Of a stretch of DNA of 62,388 nt, positions 59,805 to 62,388 are shown piece by piece. Under the pieces are notes generated by a model. That model saw only the letters and a list, made by a program, of their open reading frames with translations. It was not told the origin of the DNA and searched no databases. The position numbers and the translations under genes were made by a program. Position 1 is the first letter of the stretch, and each line of letters starts with the position of its first letter. The stretch is from Bacteroidales bacterium (GTDB lineage: Bacteria; Bacteroidota; Bacteroidia; Bacteroidales; WCHB1-69): the NCBI GenBank assembly GCA_017506175.1, contig JAFVNW010000047.1, forward strand, positions 1 through 62,388, in the 5' to 3' direction.

Positions 59805-60653
59805 TTAATCTCTCTTTGCGTTTGTGTTTCTGGCGGGATTTCTGCGGATAGTCGTGCGTCTTCTGCGCTGGCCTTCCTCGTGGTCGTTGTTTTCCTCTTC
59901 TTCTTCGGCTTGGTTCTCTTCGGCCATAGCTTCGTCCTCTTCTTCGTTAACGGAGTCCTTGTCCATTTTTCTTTCGGAGAGTCCTTCGGCGATGGCATCG
60001 CAAACTGCCTTGACAATCACACCGATGGATTTTGAAGCATCGTCATTGGCGGGAATCGGGAAGTCAACGAGATTGGGGTTGGAGTTGGTGTCTACGATGG
60101 CGAATGTGGGGATATTGAGGCGGTGTGCTTCTGCAACGGCGATGTGTTCTTTGAGGATATCGACGATGAAAACGGCTGCAGGGAGGCGAGACAAATCGGC
60201 GATGGAGCCTAAGTTCTTTTCGAGTTTGGCTCTTTCACGTTGGATTTGCAGTTTTTCTCTCTTGGAGATGTTGGCGAATTGGGGGCTTGCCATCAAGCGG
60301 TCGATGTCGGCCATTTTTTTGACGGCTTTGCGGATGGTGAAGAAGTTGGTAAGCATACCGCCAGGCCAACGTTCAGTGACGTAGGGCATTCCGACGCCTT
60401 TTACCAATTCGGCGATGGTGTCTTTGGCCTGTTTTTTAGTGGCGACGAAAAGGATTTTCTTGCCGGATTTTGCGATTTGCTTGGCTGCGGCGCAGGCTTC
60501 TTCGACTTTATCTACGGTCTTGTAGAGGTCGATGATGTGGATTCCGTTTTTCTCCATGAAGATGTAAGGAGCCATTTGGGGATTCCATTTTCTTCTGAGG
60601 TGGCCGAAATGACAACCTGCGTCCAATAATTGTTCGAATGTTACTCTGCTCAT
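59805..60653 (-). CDS. rpsB: 30S ribosomal protein S2 with long charged tail
   Basis: A 282-residue ribosomal protein. The S2 core is clear: RVTFEQLLDAGCHFGHLRRKWNPQM, VNNFT-type YVTERWPGGMLTNFFTIRKAV, and IVDTNSNPNLVDFPIPANDDA. After about residue 228 comes an unusual tail: an acidic block (NEEEDEAMAEENQAEEEEEN) then a basic block (RRRRTTIRRNPARN). Start at 60653 (MSRVTFEQLL). It precedes tsf as in most bacteria. Confidence 0.97.
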   Translation of the reverse strand: MSRVTFEQLLDAGCHFGHLRRKWNPQMAPYIFMEKNGIHIIDLYKTVDKVEEACAAAKQIAKSGKKILFVATKKQAKDTIAELVKGVGMPYVTERWPGGMLTNFFTIRKAVKKMADIDRLMASPQFANISKREKLQIQRERAKLEKNLGSIADLSRLPAAVFIVDILKEHIAVAEAHRLNIPTFAIVDTNSNPNLVDFPIPANDDASKSIGVIVKAVCDAIAEGLSERKMDKDSVNEEEDEAMAEENQAEEEEENNDHEEGQRRRRTTIRRNPARNTNAKRD

Positions 60654-60760
60654 TTTAATTTGTTTACTTTCATTAAAAATCAATTGCTGGGTAGTTCAGA
60701 TGAAGTCTCAGCAATTTTGATACTAAACTTGATTTTAAAATCCCAAAATTGAAATAACGA

Positions 60761-61147
60761 CTAACGTTTGCTGAATTGGAATCTCTTGCGTGCTTTGGGT
60801 TGGCCGGGCTTTTTACGTTCAACCATACGGGGGTCACGTTTGAGGAGGCCTTTTTGTTTCAGAGTCGGGCGGAGATCCGGGAAGAGTTCGACAAGGGCTC
60901 TGGAAATAGCTAGACGGAGGGCTTCGGCTTGACCGGACATGCCGCCGCCGTCGAGGTTCACCTTGATGTCGTACTGACCTTCAACTTGTGCGATTTGGAG
61001 AGGTTGGGTGACTACATATTGGAGGGTTCCCAACGGGAAATATTCCTTGTAATCGCGTTTGTTAATCGTGATTTGGCCGCTGCCTTTTTTCATGTAAATT
61101 CTGGCAACTGCGGTTTTTCTTCTTCCGATTGTATTAGTGACTTCCAT
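60761..61147 (-). CDS. rpsI: 30S ribosomal protein S9
   Basis: A 128-residue ribosomal protein. Marks are GRRKTAVARIYMKKGSGQITIN, VNLDGGGMSGQAEALRLAISRAL and the basic tail KARKRFQFSKR, whose last residues reach the P-site tRNA. It starts 5 nt after rplM. Confidence 0.98.
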   Translation of the reverse strand: MEVTNTIGRRKTAVARIYMKKGSGQITINKRDYKEYFPLGTLQYVVTQPLQIAQVEGQYDIKVNLDGGGMSGQAEALRLAISRALVELFPDLRPTLKQKGLLKRDPRMVERKKPGQPKARKRFQFSKR

Positions 61148-61152
61148 TTTTC

Positions 61153-61608
61153 CTATTTGATTTCATTGATGTTGATTAATTTCGGTTGTTGACCTTCATG
61201 CGGATGGTTGGGACCTGCGTAAACATGGAGGTTGCGGTAGAGTTTGTCTCCCAATTTGGTTTTGGGAAGCATGCCTCTGATGGCGTGTTCGAGCACTTCG
61301 CGGGGTTGCTGTTTGAGCACTTCGCGCGGGGTTCTGAAACGTTGACCGCCCGGATAGCCAGTGTGACGGATGTACACCTTGTCGGTCATTTTCTTGCCAG
61401 TGAATCGCACTTTGTCAGCATTGATAATGATGACGTTGTCGCCGCAATCGAAATGAGGTGTGTAGTAGGGTTTCGTTTTGCCGCGCAAAATGCGTGCGAC
61501 AACGGAGGAAAGACGACCAACAACAGCATCTTCTGCATCGATGAGGACCCATTCCTTTTTCACGATTTTCTCGTTTGCCGAAATCGTTCTGTAGCTTAAT
61601 GTGTTCAT
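61153..61608 (-). CDS. rplM: 50S ribosomal protein L13
   Basis: A 151-residue early-assembly protein of the large subunit. DAEDAVVGRLSSVVARILRGK, the VIINADKVRFTGKKMTDKVY strand pair and VLEHAIRGMLPKTKLGDKLYRNLHVYAG are diagnostic. Start at 61608 (MNTLSYRTIS). It heads the ribosomal run; the -7 box is at 61710-61717, giving a leader of about 95 nt. No L13-binding hairpin was identified in it. Confidence 0.98.
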   Translation of the reverse strand: MNTLSYRTISANEKIVKKEWVLIDAEDAVVGRLSSVVARILRGKTKPYYTPHFDCGDNVIIINADKVRFTGKKMTDKVYIRHTGYPGGQRFRTPREVLKQQPREVLEHAIRGMLPKTKLGDKLYRNLHVYAGPNHPHEGQQPKLININEIK

Positions 61609-61709
61609 TTTCAATTTGTTGTTTGTGAAGCGCATCTTCACCCATACGCTTCGATTTCTAACTTTTTTATCCTTCTAACAGCAGGATAATAATCGGATTT
61701 TTCGGGCGG

Positions 61710-61717
61710 CAAAATTA
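61710..61717 (-). promoter_or_regulatory. -7 box for rplM-rpsI-rpsB-tsf
   Basis: The minus strand reads TAATTTTG followed by CCGCC, about 100 nt upstream of rplM. Confidence 0.65.
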
Positions 61718-61940
61718 CAATTTTTTTCTTTGCCAAAACCATCAACAACTTTTTTTTCACAACTTTTTTTTGTTCTTACCTAAAAATCTGATAATCAAGT
61801 TGATAAACATGTGTTTTCACTTTGGACAATGAGCACCGTTTCATGAACTTCCCAATGACTATATGCGGCGGATTCAACTATAGTTTTTTTGTTATTTGAA
61901 TGGTCGGATGATAATCACTCATCATATCAACATTTTTAAT
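61718..61940. other. Intergenic DNA between the ribosomal promoter and repeat copy 2
   Basis: AT-rich DNA upstream of the rplM promoter. No gene or structured element was recognised. With the repeat to its right it makes a gap of about 780 nt without a gene. Confidence 0.4.
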
Positions 61941-62358
61941 TACTACTGATGCGATATATTCAGGTGTATAAATATGTCAGTCAAACGATTTGCTTTGTCG
62001 CTGGGGCTGACCTCTCTTGGCGAGATCTTTTCTTACCCCGGCACTGCAATGCCGGCGCGCGAAATTTCCCCTTCTATTCTAGAAGGGGTGCCGGCAGGCG
62101 GGGTAGTAATATAAAACATCAGAATTCCTTGTGAAAAACAACCATCATCAACTATATTCGAATCAAAGACCACTATATCCATAATCTCCTTGAAAACAGT
62201 GAGTTGACAGGCTTTGAACGTATCAGGTTCGGGATTGTAATAGAGCTTGACGGAGATTCGCACAATGAAAAGACTGACTATTACAGTCAACGGGACAATC
62301 TATATATAATATCAAAAATGAATTAGGATGCCTATATTACTACCCCGGCCTTCGGCCA
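61941..62358. repeat. Dispersed repeat, copy 2
   Basis: Same orientation and layout as copy 1. The left inverted repeat is at 62081-62112. The right one starts at 62334 but breaks off at 62358, where the sequence changes from the expected CCCCTTCT to GAGGGTGAC. The hairpin CCCCTTCTA-TTC-TAGAAGGGG is conserved at 62068-62088. The internal start-less frame is again open (ending ISKMN, TAG) with many amino-acid changes relative to copy 1. Confidence 0.75.
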
Positions 62359-62388
62359 GAGGGTGACTAAAAAGTGATTTTTTTATTC
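62359..62388. repeat. Inverted copy of the left-end terminator
   Basis: These last 30 bases are the exact reverse complement of 111-140. The window stops within the hairpin, before its second arm is complete. Confidence 0.95.

Noticed and set aside
62033-62290. 85-codon open frame on the minus strand in repeat copy 2
   Set aside because: It covers the hairpin and inverted repeat and is not maintained in the same form in copy 1. Considered non-coding.
1-62388. CRISPR array, rRNA, prophage or transposase genes
   Set aside because: No regularly spaced direct repeats, rRNA sequence, phage structural genes or DDE/tyrosine/serine recombinase motifs were found anywhere in the window.

Overview
The window looks like chromosomal DNA from a Bacteroidetes bacterium, most likely an anaerobic member of the Bacteroidales. 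Many genes are preceded by the Bacteroidetes -7 box (TAnnTTTG). Secreted proteins end in type IX secretion (T9SS) C-terminal domains. The gene content also fits: gldF/gldG, a glycine-lipid (glsA/glsB-type) acyltransferase pair, the methylmalonyl-CoA mutase small subunit, AMP nucleosidase, a 92-residue HU, DUF4301 and DUF4340 proteins, and the cluster rplM-rpsI-rpsB-tsf. No rRNA, CRISPR array, prophage, transposase or recombinase gene was seen. Two tRNAs are present, Leu(CAG) and Gln(CTG).

Layout. 0.1-2.3 kb: a possibly truncated surface protein and an outer-membrane barrel. 2.4-4.9 kb: tRNA-Leu, trxA, amn, tsaE, and a gene at the usual alanine dehydrogenase position that encodes only the two halves of the Ald substrate domain, without the NAD domain. 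4.9-5.4 kb: a repeat with terminal inverted repeats and a second copy at the far right end. 5.5-11.6 kb: a membrane methyltransferase, rplS, a TrmH-type methyltransferase, HU, fmt, ribH, a TPR protein and a YpfJ-type zinc protein. 11.7-12.8 kb: gene-poor DNA with palindromes and a decayed acetyltransferase. 13-20 kb: DUF151 nuclease, RseC, M16 peptidase, mnmE, dnaJ, grpE, L,D-transpeptidase, purine nucleoside phosphorylase. 20-28 kb: a six-gene leftward run mutA, M3-like peptidase, gldF, gldG, DUF4340, GNAT. 28-38 kb: pepP and valS diverge, then a leftward, translationally coupled run of M4 protease, glsA, glsB and engB. 38-43 kb: secreted proteins, a pepP 3'-end relic and a frameshifted T9SS protein. 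43.7-46.6 kb: gcvP.

46.6-53.3 kb is an AT-rich accessory island of short lipoproteins and hypothetical genes with two toxin-antitoxin pairs. It carries the most interesting signal. Each toxin gene is followed by a large folded element of about 230-250 nt (47261-47487 and 50161-50410). The two elements share only short end sequences and one loop motif, yet every helix is preserved by different base pairs, which points to a selected RNA or single-stranded DNA structure. The island also has near-identical terminator and promoter modules between genes, and it is bounded by a duplication of the gcvP 3' end, as if DNA had inserted there. 53.4-61.6 kb returns to core genes: phosphodiesterase, DUF4301, pta, a DUF3352-like protein, tsf, rpsB, rpsI, rplM. 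The window ends in the second repeat copy and an exact inverted copy of the terminator at the left end.

All calls come from reading the sequence and recalling family features. No database search or folding program was run.
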